Source: Aegilops tauschii subsp. strangulata
Taxonomy: Eukaryota > Streptophyta > Magnoliopsida > Poales > Poaceae
Assembly: GCF_002575655.3 (NCBI RefSeq)
Contig: NC_053035.3
Span: 381,091,792-381,155,791, forward strand
Length of the DNA stretch: 64,000 nt
Reading direction: 5' to 3'
In this document: one piece after another, positions 11,978 to 23,538 of the stretch
How the letters are laid out: each line of letters begins with the position of its first letter
Numbering within the stretch: position 1 is the stretch's first letter
Notes under the pieces: generated by a model
What the model saw: only the letters and a program-made list of their open reading frames with translations
The model's database searches: none
Told to the model about the DNA's origin: nothing
Program-made: the position numbers and the translations under genes

Positions 11978-12305
11978 ATTAAGCCATATTAACCACCAGA
12001 AAGGAGGGAGTATGGACTAGCACTACTTTTTGGTGTGTCCCGTCAACTCGCAGAACAAGGAGAAGCTTGTAGGACAAGGTGAAGCTCGCCTACGCCTTTT
12101 GACTAATGCAACCTACCCTCGGTGGACATGCATCAGTCCATTCGGTGTCAGATTGTCAGAGGCATACACTGTAGTACCCAACATGCGGAGTACCATCATT
12201 GTTCGACTTCACGAAGAGGCAAAGAGCCAAGCGCAAGGTTTAGTAGTACGAGTAGTACTACTACTAGAACCGCATGGTGGAGCGTCTGTACTCTTTTTTT
12301 TAATC
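11978..12305 (+). repeat. Direct duplication, copy 2
   Basis: Second copy of the 11224-11614 segment, from ATTAAGCCATATTAACC to GGAGCGTCTGTACTCTT. It shares the GTGTCCCGTCAACT and GTGTCAGATTG.CAGA blocks and has a shorter (TAGTAC)n tract. Confidence 0.7.
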
Positions 12306-12587
12306 TCTGATAAAGTACACGTTTATTCCGGAGAAGGGCGGAAAACGGTAGCCCAACATGTAATGATGATATCGATCAACCAGCCATGCTCGAATATATC
12401 TTGGCCTCCGTGCGAGCCCGTCTGTGTGTTCTCGCTCCTCGTCTCTCTCAAGGAACGGCGGGTTGGCTCTTTGCCGTCAATTGAGATCGGTTTGCTCACA
12501 CTCCTGTCCCACATGTCAGTGATATGCCAAGAGGAGGTGCGTTGACCGACTGGCCATACGCGTACTTGGTTTTGCACCTTCATACTA

Positions 12588-12950
12588 CTCCTCCCTTCGT
12601 CACAGTTTATAGGGCGCGCTTCATTATGATGCATTTCTCTCAATGCATTTCCACCACCAGAGAGACTTTAGACGCGTTTGGCTTAATGCTCAATTAATTA
12701 GGGCGTGGTAACCACAATCAAGTCCATAATTTTCTCTCGATGTACTACTACTACGGAGTGGTGTAAGTGCATGCATGTGTGTACCCGGGGTGGAATCACT
12801 GCATGCATGTGTGTACACATTATTCCCTCTAGTAATAGATGCCGTGTTATAACTACCAATGCTATTTTTCAGGCCAATCGCTAGTCGCCTTGGTCCCACA
12901 GATTTTTTTCTTTTTTCTGAAGCGCGCTCTATAAACAGTGACGGATGGAG
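12588..12950. mobile_element. Stowaway-like MITE (Tc1/mariner type), 363 bp
   Basis: Flanked by TA (12586-12587 and 12951-12952). The ends are inverted: CTCCCTTCGTCACAGTTTAT on the left pairs with the complement of ATAAACAGTGACGGATGGAG on the right. CTCC(A/C)TCCGTC termini and TA duplication are the Stowaway signature. Inside are two copies of TGCATGCATGTGTGTAC. Confidence 0.8.
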
Positions 12951-13102
12951 TAGTATGAGCGGATTCAAAGAAGAGCGTATTGATGGTTGCTTCTTCCGAG
13001 CAACTTACAGTGGGAAAGGTGGGGCTTATGATTTGACTGCTCATTACTCACTATTAATGCGGCACAATGACCGGGCTGAGTCTCCCATGCGGTTGTGCAC
13101 TA

Positions 13103-13415
13103 CCCCCTCGGTTCTTAAATATACTCCGGAGTATTTGTCTTTCTAGAGATTTCAATGAGTGACTACTCAAATATCTGTCTTTTTAGAGATTCAAATGGAC
13201 TACTACATACGGATGTATATAGACATATTTTAGAGTGTAGATTCACTCATTTTTCTCCGTATGTAGTCACTTGTTTTTTTTGACAGAAAGACTGTAAGGG
13301 AACCCCTTACAGTATAATTGGTGCAACAAACCCAAATTGCAAGTACCATGCCTTGTATGTAGTCACTTGTTGAAATCTCTAGAAAGACGAATAGAGTATT
13401 TAGGAAAGGAGGGAG
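13103..13415. mobile_element. Stowaway-like MITE carrying a nested insertion
   Basis: TA at 13101-13102 and 13416-13417. The left end CCCCCTCGGTTCTTAAATA pairs with the right end TATTTAGGAAAGGAGGGAG. The inner arms (TCTTTCTAGAGATTTCA and its complement, GTATGTAGTCACTTG) are typical of the common Triticeae Stowaway. A retroposon fragment interrupts it at 13276-13354. Confidence 0.8.
13276..13354 (-). mobile_element. Tiny 5'-truncated retroposon (LINE/SINE 3' end)
   Basis: A 79-bp insert is flanked by a 17-bp direct duplication (GTATGTAGTCACTTGTT at 13259-13275 and 13355-13371). It begins with a T-run on the + strand, i.e. a poly-A tail on the minus strand. Long variable target duplication plus poly-A is the mark of target-primed reverse transcription. 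The family cannot be named from so short a piece. Confidence 0.65.
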
Positions 13416-13417
13416 TA

Positions 13418-13506
13418 CACATACAAAGCAAAATGAGTGAATCTACACTCTAAAATATGCCCATTTGAAATTTGTAAAAAGACAAATATTTAGGAACGAA
13501 TGAGTA
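13418..13506. mobile_element. Partial Stowaway-like MITE
   Basis: Matches one arm of the same MITE type (AAAATGAGTGAATCTACACTCTAAAATATG... ending TATTTAGGAACGAATGAG). It directly abuts the complete copy. The left arm is missing. Confidence 0.6.
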
Positions 13507-13736
13507 CAATTTTGTGCATGGCACATGGACCCGGATGCTGAAGAGGCTTCTGGCAATGCTATCAAGCTTCCAGCATTTGTTCACATAATTGACGTACTAT
13601 ACAAATAATTTTCCAGCGACATGAAATTGTACAATGGTGTGAGCTTTCAGCTTTTGTTTCGTGTGTCTTGCCATCGATGCTCTTTCGGAAACAATAAAAA
13701 ACTAAATTCCTTGCTAATGCATGTCAATTATTAGCA

Positions 13737-14864
13737 GATCAGAGCTAATATTTACATCACAACTGAAGACAGAGTTGTGAGAAGGTGTTAAATTAAAATT
13801 GATCCATGCTTTCATTGGCAGCAACGTCCCCCAGATCTGTCAAAATCAACAAGGCATGTTGGGAAAAAAAGTAGTTGTCTGGAGCATGCAACATTCCGAT
13901 CATTTTGTGTAGTTCCACTAAAATAGAGCTGAGCGTCCCTGTTCCAAAGATATTAAGTGTGATTACGATAATAGAGGACTGCTAATGAAACAATAAACAC
14001 ACAAATAGAAGCCGGTCACCTTTGCAGTCTCTCTTAAGACTAACTAGTTGGAGAAGATTAGGCTCGGAGTTGGATGGGGAGGATAGAGCAAAACCAATCT
14101 CCCTTTGTGCAGTCGCACTGAAATGTAGAGACGTTGCCCGTGTGACATTTTAGTACAACTGCACAAAACACTCTTAAGAAAAAAGTGATTTGTGCAGTTC
14201 ACAAAGGTCGCAATAACAACGAGGTGAAATGGATAGCCCTGTTTGCAAAAAAGAGGTAGAAAGGAAACAATTACTGGCCAATAACAGTTAATGACACATG
14301 CGACGAAAAAAAGAAGCATATTCCTTGTCCTAAGGGAAGATAACAACACGGTTGTGTTTGTCTAAAACGGTGTGAGGACGAGATTGCAATATGGAAAGTA
14401 CGCCGGACGAGCTACGTTTTGGGCAAAGAACTATGGAAGATCCACATGCAGCGACGTGGAAGACGGGCAGTGGAGCAAGGCCGGAGGGGATACCTGGAGG
14501 TCATCGGGATGTAACTAGGTGAGCGGCGGCGGGTGGAATCTGCCCATACTGTGGCAGCGAGCAGGTGGCGTAGGCCCTGACGCGCCGGATCTTGGTCAGA
14601 GAGAACGGCGTGTACCGCAGATCAGGACGTGCTGCCTCGGCGCCATCGAACGGAGAAACGATGCACTTCCTCCCTTTCCCCCGGCGGACGGGATGCGGCC
14701 GGATCAGTGACCAATGGTGAGAGAGAGAGAGGCCACCGCAACCTTGTGTGAGATACTCTGAAGAGCGACAAACCAGGCAGGCAGGCTCCATTGTATATAG
14801 TGGAGTGGAGTACCTTTTTCTCCATAAAAATCATTTTATATTCTGTGTACGTGCCATTGAGCAC
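13737..14864 (-). pseudogene. Gene-like module D of the minus-strand cluster
   Basis: TATA-like TATATAC lies at about 14795-14800 (minus). The exon-1-like region shares GAAGTGCATCGTT and GGGCAGATTCC blocks with modules A and B and ends at donor CTCCAG|GTATCCC (14494/14493). Two exon-2-like starts follow TTTCAG at 14117 and TTTTAG at 13917. A 3' motif (CTTCTCACAACTCTGTCTTCAGTTGTGATG) lies near 13750-13785. Frames are interrupted and no domain is recognised. Confidence 0.45.
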
Positions 14865-14884
14865 TATAACTTTATTTAAAAATA

Positions 14885-16480
14885 ACGCGGTAACGCGTCA
14901 AGTTGAACTTTGTTTCGTGCACATGTGGTACACGACCTCCCTAGGTAAACAACCGCTACAGGCGTTCAAATTAGCACGTGGGCTGCCATTTCGTAAAGAA
15001 ATGAGCTCCACCGTGTACCCGCGCGGGTGTGGCTGGGCACGAAGCGTGAGTGCGTGCACGGTGCACCTATTCTCTTCTTGTATACGTACACCACCTGCGT
15101 GGGGTTGTGTGAGAGAGATACAAACCTAGGGAGATATAGTGTGTGGGTTCGTGAGAGTTTTTTTGGGGGGGTCAATCAAAAAATGTAACATATACAATGT
15201 GTGTGAAATAGAGTCCTAGATATAACATATATATAGAGGGGGCGATCCACGAGAAGAGAGTGGAGGTATCATCGGCTTGAGGTGTCCATAGAATCAAAGA
15301 GAGGGATGATGTGTGTGTGTGTGCGCGCGCGCGATCGATAAAGAGTGCCATCGAATTTGTGTGTGCCCACGTCAAAGATATAGAGTGGCTGGCCTACTGG
15401 AACGTGAGAGGGGACATGTGCAGTTTGTCTCTGTGGCGCTCGACTATGGGTGTGTGGTGGGGGAAGAGGGAGGCCCAATTAACTATAGAGGTACAATGGC
15501 TAGTATATGTGTGGAGGAGGAGAGAGGCCTACCTCATGTATTAAGGAGATCGATCTGCCTCATGTTTTAAGGGAGATCGATCGGCATCCATGCATATGTG
15601 CAGGAGGGGAATAAGGTTGGGAGGGAGACAGAGCTAGAGCGTTGGAGGGGGTGGTAGTGGAGTTGCTTCTAACAAATGGTGGGATAGGCTTGATAGACAA
15701 ACGGAGGGCACGCCCGCAATATCAATAAGAGAGGAGATGGCTGCTTGTTGTCTGTGCAACATGCGTGTGAGAGACGGGTCAGGAGGCATGCACGAATGAT
15801 GAGGGGGGACGATATGGCTATGGTAAGCAGACGTAACTACGTAGGAAGATCAATCGCCCTTTGTTAGAGAAAGGAGAGACATAACTTGTGAGGTACGTCG
15901 ATCGATGGGGGGGATAGTTCAAGTTGATCTAGGTATATGTTGGGAGATCGATCGGTATACATGCATGTGTGTGTTAGAAACAAATGAGGCACGAGGAGAA
16001 GGATAGAGAGAGAGAGGGATGCATCTAGGAGGTGGTACGGGAGGCATACTATATCAAGGGGGAAGGAGCGTGCGAGTACGAGATCAAGTAAAAGATTGGT
16101 GGGAGTGAGGCATGGACGGTGATAAGAGAAGAGGGGAAGCTTGTGTTTGTGCTAGGCACACCTGACTAGAGAGGCATATCGATCGATGTGTGCCGTAAAG
16201 AAGGAGCTGGGGGGGCTACACACACCGTGGGTGAACGACCTAAAGTGAAAAGACGAATTTGCGCGATGGAGCTAGAGAATGCTGAGGGAGGGTGAGAGGG
16301 ATGCGGGTGTGTGCATGCACGAGAGAAAGTTAGCGCTAGCTACAAAGATAATAGGATTGTGTGGGTGTAAAAGACGAATAGAGATCATACTTCATTATAA
16401 AAAGCGAATTCGGACATTTGAAGAATTTATCATAGTGTTTTAAACCGACGCATGTGTGAATATATATAACGGTGATACAC
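14885..16480. other. Purine-rich, repeat-laced non-coding region
   Basis: The + strand is strongly AG/GT-rich with a (GT)n(GC)n tract at 15309-15332. A loose composite motif, AGATCGATCGG followed by CATGCATGTGTG, recurs around 15560, 15950 and partially near 15330, 15900 and 16175. Frames here are short and composition-driven. I recognise no gene. Confidence 0.4.
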
Positions 16481-16524
16481 ATGGTGTGGTTATGAACATG
16501 TTATACTACATATAATATATTTTA

Positions 16525-16700
16525 TCTCTACTCTTATAAAAAACGGAGTTGTTGATGATGGTGTGCCTGCCATCCTGCAATATAGGCCGTCCGATTTATA
16601 TCTGGCGGATAGGAAGGAAACTATTGGAAGTTTGAAAAAAGATACCCACACCCCTCTCCATATTTGCAAATTAGGCCCCTTCGTCATGTTGATGTTCTAT
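16525..16700 (+). mobile_element. Helitron-like 5' terminus (tentative)
   Basis: TCTCTACTCTTATAAAAAAC after an A resembles plant Helitron 5' ends, which start TC with a TCT.TACTA-type core. The sequence that follows (to about 16700) I recall as a common dispersed Triticeae repeat. No CTRR hairpin end was found, so the extent is unknown. Confidence 0.3.
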
Positions 16701-17200
16701 GGAACGCATGGGCATCTTGCTAGTACTACGTATAATACATAGAACATTGATTATAATTTGGGCTAATGTGTGGCTTTTGCAGCTCAGGTCTAAATACTTG
16801 TCATAATGTAGGGGGGCACTATACTTTGTGTGATAAACACGGTGTACGTATGGAACATGGTTTAGATTATGAATATATAGTTAGTACATCAAATGTACTA
16901 TTATTTGGAATCTACATCAAGTGTATTCAAAAAATAGAATTCGAGTTCATGTAGTACACATAGTTCATATCTATCTCTATAGTAATCATGTGGTGTGTTA
17001 TTAAGGTAATACATGAATGATGGTTGAAGTTGGCAACAATCATGATTGTAGATTCTTATTGAAATAGAGAAACGAATTCAAATTTAGTTTGAATTGCAGC
17101 GGTAGTATACACATTTGTAATGCACTAAAATGTTGGTATGAGTAGGTTACATGCATTATACAGCAAGCGAAAAAATTTAATCGGACATAACATGGATTCA
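16701..17200. other. AT-rich spacer, no gene seen
   Basis: No recognised terminus, domain or open frame. It may be the interior of the tentative Helitron. Confidence 0.3.
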
Positions 17201-17202
17201 TA

Positions 17203-17438
17203 CTCCCTCCTTCCATCTATTAGGGCGTAATGAGTTTTTTAAGACCGCCATTGACTATTGACAAGATTAATAGTACATGACATGCACAATGTGAAAATTA
17301 TATCATTGAAAGAACCTTTCATAGATGAATTTAATGGTGTGCTTTGTGTAAGTTGCATGTCATATATTATTGCTCTAATATTTGGTCAAAGTTAGCATCG
17401 AAAAACGCATTAGGCCCTATATAGATGGAAGGAGGGAG
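17203..17438. mobile_element. Stowaway-like MITE, 236 bp
   Basis: TA target sites at 17201-17202 and 17439-17440. Terminal inverted repeats CTCCCTCCTTCCATCTAT / ATAGATGGAAGGAGGGAG are near perfect for 18 bp, then TTAGGGC / GCCCTAT inside. Confidence 0.85.
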
Positions 17439-18379
17439 TAGCTTTGAATAGCATTTGTATAGTAAAACGGGGCAAGACTCTCTCTTTGTGTGGTGTGAAT
17501 AGTTTTATTTTTTCGTTTTCTTTTTGGTTGAGGGAAGTGCGAATTGATTTGGTACGTACAAGTACAATATTACTACACGTTAGGCTTGTCCCTAAAATTC
17601 AACCCGTGTCTTGTTATATCCCAAAAATTCAGATATCGTGCTCCCAAAACTAGCGCCTTCACAACCCGCGCCTTGCTATCCCGAAATTACAACGCGCGCG
17701 AAAACTCCCTCCAGCTGCCAAATCCCGACACGCAAAATCCCCCTTCTAACCCTGAGCCGAAAGGGCCGCTAGTTCAAATCGGTGGGGGGTACTTTTGTAA
17801 CACACCCTACATTTTGGACAAGCGCGTCCCTAAGTCATTCTTCACCCCTCCCATCGCCCCCTTTTCGCCATTCGAAATCCCAGGCCACCATAACCTCTCT
17901 GCTCCAGCCGCGAAACCCCACCCTCCTCCGTCCACCACCTCACTACTGCCCAGCCGGAGCCTCTTCCCCGACGACGTCGTCCACCGCAACAGCTCGACGT
18001 CCCTCGTCCGGATGAGGATCCGTCGTCCCGCTGGTTCAGCCGCCCCGTCCTCCACCTCCAAGGAGCTGCTCCGACGATCACCTCGTCTATCGCGGCTGCT
18101 CCATCCCCACAGCGCCGCCTTAACCTGCTCCACCGGAACCGCAGCATCCTCACTGACTCCTCGGACGAATCCGAGGCCTACTCAGTGCCACCAAAGAGGT
18201 TGTACACTCATCGCATCGCACCTTCTCCTTAACTCGACCTCCCGGCGCCGATGGTGCTCCATCCTGCACCCCCATGGAGCGGCTACCTTGAAGCTGGCGC
18301 TGCGGGCGACATCTCCATGGCGGCTCTCCCCCAGTGCGAGGCCCCTTCGGCGGCGGCGTCCATACCAGCCGGATCTGCT

Positions 18380-18520
18380 GCTGCTGCTCCGGCTCTTGCT
18401 CACTCGCTCGATCGCTCGCGCTGCTGCTGCTGCTCCGCCTCTTGCTCGATCGCTCGCTCGCCCAGCTGCTGCTACTGCTCTCCCCCTCGCTCGTGCTCCT
18501 GCTCTGCTCCGATTTAGCCA
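18380..18520. repeat. GCT/CTC-rich low-complexity tract
   Basis: Runs of CTGCTGCTGCTCC and CGATCGCTCGCT make all six frames open. It lies in the proposed first intron and should not be read as a protein. Confidence 0.7.
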
Positions 18521-19278
18521 CACATCAGTCGGCTGAATCGACTTTTGGGTCAGTCGATTTTCAGGGGTTGGGGGGCTCGCCGGAGTTAAGGAAGAACCAC
18601 TCGCAGCGGGGACGGGGGCTGGCCGGAGAGGTACCCCACTATCTATCTTAGGGTTCAGGGTGGGGGCGGGGGGCTTAGAGGGCTGGCCGGGCGGCGGTGG
18701 GGAGTTGTTTCGGGGCGGCGAGGCGGCGCTGGGGCCGGCAGTTCGGCCGGTGGTGGCTGGCGGCTCAGGGGGGTGCAGGTTGAAGATGAACTGCAGGCCC
18801 TCCCTAAACTACATGTCAAGTGCCTCTCTGCTACCATTGCGTTCAGTTTCGACAGTAACATTCAGATTCCATAGTAAATTTTAGTTTCGACAGTTAAGTT
18901 CAGAGTCAACAGTTTTTACCTCATCTGTTGTAGTCAGGTGGTTTTTGGTGATGTAAATTTTACATCTATTTTACATCATCTATTGGAGATGCTATTAGAA
19001 TCCCACTTGAGGTTGACGATGTCTGTCTTGTGCTGCTTCAGCCTTGACGTCTTACGGCTCACCGGAGCTGCTCCAATGACAGAACGATCCATCACAACAG
19101 AGCAGTGCCCTGGACGCTGTCTATAGATTCCTCAGATATTCCTCCACACCTCTGACAGCCACCTCTGCCTCAACTGCTTCAGCGACCAACCCAATGATGG
19201 TGAGGTCTACACGGCTACGGCAAAGAGGTTGTACACTTGTTGCATCACTTATTACTATACATTCACGTCGATCCATTA

Positions 19279-19660
19279 GGGCTATTTTGGTTCAACGGAA
19301 AAACATAGCAATAGGGACTTTTCCAATGGCACTCTACTATTCAATTATTCATGCATTTTGTTGAAAGGAATGAAGCAAAACATCCACCTGGACCTACTTT
19401 TCAAAATCCTATGCATGAAAACAAGACCAAGTGCATTAGTGGCAGAATAACATTCTAACTGTACACGCTTTCATATGGTTTCACTTTATTTTGGCCATGT
19501 TTCTTTGCATTCCTCTGCTCTTCCAATTCATGTAAACCAAACACCCAAGTTGACAGAAATCCTATGTTTACAAATGCTCTATTTACCATGTGCATTCCTA
19601 TCCTATTCTGGTGTTTTTCCTATCCCTGCGTTTTTAGAATCATGCAAGCCAAATGAGCCC
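19279..19660. mobile_element. Tourist-like MITE (PIF/Harbinger type), 382 bp
   Basis: Flanked by TTA on both sides (19276-19278 and 19661-19663). The ends are inverted: GGGCTATTTTGGTTCAA versus the complement of the right end, GGGCTCATTTGGCTTGC. It sits in an intron of the CACTA pseudogene. Confidence 0.7.
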
Positions 19661-22320
19661 TTACAGAATTACTTCAGTTACAGGTAGGTGTCGAAGGGAA
19701 CTTTGTGTGGTTTGTCCTGCCCTGCCGCGACGTCGTCCACCTCACCTGAGCTGCTCCATCGACAGAAGCATCCACCAAACCAGACATCACGACTCCTGCC
19801 CGTCTTTCGCCGCCTCAGATCTCCTTCCCTACCGCCGGCACCCACCGTAACGGCATCACCATCATCGACTCAGCAGATGAACCTGAGGAGTACGCGGGTC
19901 CACAAGAGAGGTCGCACTCTTTTGTTTCTGCTTATGTTATGCATTGCTTAAAATTACCTGCTACTTTATCGTCCTGTTCACCTCTTGGACTCCCAAGTCA
20001 GGTCCAAATTAATGTTCAAACTTGAGTTCTAAATTAGTTGTGGGGCGCATATCGAGGCAGCAATGAATAGTATGTATGTGTAATATCTGGTTCACCTAGG
20101 GTATGCCTATGTTGTTCATCTTGGGTGGGAAACAAATAGTAAAGCAATCATCATCTGTCTTTTTATTAAATTAAAGCAATCATCAGTCTGCTATCATTAT
20201 TTTTGGATCCATCCACTGGTTGTTACCATCACTCTAAATTTCTGCATGCTCTCCTTACATAATCTCACCATATTTTTTCGTATGCATGTCAGATATTGTA
20301 CACAGTCATGCTGAACATGTAGAGAAAAAGAGAAGAGTTTTGCGCGGCAATACAATGTCATGCAGACATCGCTCCATGGTGTGTTCAAAGGAAAACCCTC
20401 GCCACCCCTCTCCAGATTGTAATCCAGAGGAAGATATCTGTTCTGAGGCGGATTCAGACGCCGCTGACCACTCCTATTTACCCCCAAGGTGTTTGCTCTA
20501 CCTTGGCATGATGATGTTAGTCATATCATCCATATGTTGCCTTGCAGTGCCTACTTTTGACATCATATATGTCATCTGCTTAGTTTAGACATGTTCTGGA
20601 ATGCCACCTATTTAGTTTCTATATCATATATGGGAATTATGCAGTCTCATGTCTTTTAGCCAGCCATAATATATGTGAAATGTGCAATGCCATCCTATTT
20701 AACCAGGCATCATATATTTGAATGATATCTTGCCCATCCTTTTCTTCATTACATTTCCATTTGTCGACAATGTTTGTACATTAAACTACTCTTCCTGTGA
20801 ATCAGCCATTTGGGTGGGAGATGGAAAAATCTGGAGTGAAAACAAGGCCTTCAGAGCAGACAGTGCTACCTGTCGAAGCAGATCTCTTGTTGGGTCCCGA
20901 TAGCTCATCAGAGATGGATTCAGAGACAGATGACCAGTCCTATTCCCCCACTGAGGTGTATGCTCTAACTTGGCATGGTTATACTGCTCATATCATGCAT
21001 ATGGTGTCTTGCATTGCATAGTTTAGACATCATATACACAATATTCAACACCATGTTCTTAGTTCAGACATCATATCGAATGCCCTCTGTTTAGCATATA
21101 AATCACATATGTGAATTAAATGATGCGATCCTGATTGCTTAGATAACATGTAGGTGAATTATGTCATGCGATCATGTTTAGTTATTCATCATATCTTTGA
21201 ATTATGTTATGCTATGCTATCCAGTTTAGATAGACATCATATATGTGAAATTATGTCATGCTATCCATTTTAGTTAAACAATATACATGTCAACTATTTC
21301 ATGCCCTCTTTTTTCCACACTATCTATTGCATCTGTCTCTCATACAATGTATGTACATTCAACCATGTTTCCTGTTTATCAGCCATTTGAATTGGAGCGG
21401 GTGATGCCAGTATCTAGCAGACTAAAAACACGCTCTTCAAATAAAACAGTGCTACCTCTTTGTGGAGATAGCACCCCGGTTGTACATGCACAAGAACCAG
21501 CCCTACCACACATAACCCAAACTCTCGCAGATTGTACCCCTAGTGCGATGGACAGAGAACCAGCTTCACCCAATCTAACCCCAACCCCAGCCGATAGTAA
21601 CCCAGTTCCTGTTGACACAACACCATCTCCACCACAAAGCTCCCAAACAAGAGCAGTTAGTAAGGCAGCTCCAGTGCCCAAAGGGCCAGTACTATCACGG
21701 CGAACCCCAACTCCACCAGTTAGTACGCCTATTCCTGTGGAGGAAGCACAACCAGCTAGTCGTAGTTTAGCATCTATCGCATTTGATGTTGTTAAATCGT
21801 ATGTGCGTATCTTCCCATCTTGGAAATATTATACTAAAGATGAAGGAAAATGTCAGTTGCAGGTGTTTGTCCAGGAGTTATGTGTAAGTAATGTTATTCA
21901 TGGCAATTACTTTGCTTTGTCCCATACATCCTACCTCCATGATGGTTATAATACAGCAAATTTTCCCATTTTCCTCTATAGAGAAGGACCGATTTGGAAA
22001 CTCAGGATGAGGTAACCTGTGCTAATACCTCTGCTATCTTCAAGAATGCTTGGTGGCAGTATCGGAATTACCTGAAGAAAACGTACTTCACCGGCAAAGA
22101 AACTCATCAAATTCCCTTACGTTCTCCTGAGACACATTTACTGGACGATGACTAGGAACGCCTTGTTCTGTACTGGTCCCGAACCAAGAATGTGGTAAGG
22201 TCTATGAGCTCATTTTCTATTTTTAAGTATTATATTCTTGCGTCTTATTGTACTCTGTTCATGTAGAACAAGTGTCTAAACCTGAAGAACAATTGTTCTA
22301 ATTTAAGATTCCATTGCTAT

Positions 22321-22505
22321 CATAGTTCAAAAAGGCGCTAGGCGTTAATTGTGCGTTTTGCCACCGCCTTGCGCTTTACTGGCCAAAGCGCATGCTTATG
22401 CATAGTTATGCACAGATTAAGCGTAGTTATACGCAATGCGTTTTGCCAACGTCTAGAGCCTAGGCGCGCTTAAGCGCTCGCTTAGGCATGCCTTTTTTAA
22501 CTATG
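22321..22505. mobile_element. hAT-like MITE, 185 bp
   Basis: Inverted ends CATAGTTCAAAAAGGC / GCCTTTTTTAACTATG, flanked by a near-identical 8-bp duplication (ATTGCTAT at 22313-22320, ATTGCTTT at 22506-22513). The 8-bp duplication is the hAT mark. It is inserted at the end of a coding-like segment (NKCLNLKNNC...) of the CACTA pseudogene. Confidence 0.7.
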
Positions 22506-23538
22506 ATTGCTTTGCTCTTGTATCACTGTATTTACTCATACAAACTTATTTTTAAATTGAAGGATCCAATCGAAACTCCAATGGCACAGTAGGTATGTTC
22601 ACGCATGTTTCTTTAACAGGTTTGCTCTTATCAATAGCTCTATTGATTTCAATTTCAATTGTGTATACAGTTGACTTTCATATCATGCACATTACTAGCA
22701 TCACAACAGAGCCAATAGTGTTGTTGTACATGTAGACTCGTGGTACCCATCTGAAATCTTGTTGTGCCGTGTAGTTTCGCACGCTTTGTATTCTTTCACT
22801 GTTGCTTTGTCTTAAACTGATATGATTTGAACCATGTCTCTATTTTGATTTGGCAGGACAATGCAGTGACCATAGGACATAGATATATGTTTGTTTGATG
22901 CTTTTATTATGTACTAGTACTTGGCAATAGAAGACTTGGTAGTTTAATCCTGTCCACCTTACTAATGAATTGGTTCACCAAAATGAGTTTCATATACTAG
23001 TACATGCTAAACTTGTTATGTGTCTGCTTGTTTCTTCATTTAGAATGCTGACAGAATATTTGGGAAGAGTGCCTTATTAAGCAATGGTAAAGGAAGTAAT
23101 GCAGATAAGGTTCAGGATAGTGACACATCCTTGTTGGTCTCCAACAAAGCTGATAAAACAGCTAAGGAAGACTATCTTGAAGACAGCGAGACAACACCAA
23201 AGTCCTGTCTTGGTTTAGTGTTCGAGTTACTGGCCACTACCGCTTGCACAAGTTATTCAAACTCACTGTCTGAATCAGTTCGGTTTCTTGAGTCTCAACT
23301 ACAAGCTGAAAGACATCGATCAGCTGTCCTGCATCAAGAAGCGGAAGGACTGCGGAAGTCCCTAGAGCATTGAGATGCATACTTTCTGGTGCAACAGCAA
23401 GCGTTGGAGGATTTTAGCGCCAAACAGGACAAAGCTAATAAGCTTGCTAAGCTTATTGCCAGCATGATGGATACCCAGGATAACGCTTCTTGAGCTCTTC
23501 TGAAGTTGTTTCAGTTATGCTCTTGTTTTGCTGCCGCG

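Larger units (their letters stand above)
18012..23493 (+). pseudogene. CACTA ORF2-like gene with Ptta/En/Spm transposase segment
   Basis: Proposed exons: 18012-18198, 19042-19227 and about 19688-19910 (three related copies), 20293-20488, 20806-20955, 21383-21883, 21982-22194, 22267-22320, 22563-22592 and 23044-23493, with GT..AG borders at most. Several exons end in a similar acidic motif (SSDESEAYS, SADEPEEYA, ADSDAADHSYLPP, MDSETDDQSYSP). Exon 21982-22194 (AIFKNAWWQYRNYLKKTYF) resembles plant Ptta/En/Spm transposase (PF03004). The last exon has a coiled-coil-like ESVRFLESQLQAERH segment. Breaks: TAG at 22153-22155 (where the family motif suggests Trp), a TGA at 23371-23373 with the frame continuing to 23493, and a MITE at the end of exon 22267. 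Frames of the first three exons do not all join. Function inferred: DNA-binding or accessory transposase. Confidence 0.6.

Noticed and set aside
17842..18521. Several overlapping 90-330-codon frames on both strands
   Set aside because: The region is a GCT/CTC/CGG-rich low-complexity tract that is open in most phases. Only the ATG at 18012 with the donor at 18198 fits a splicing model.
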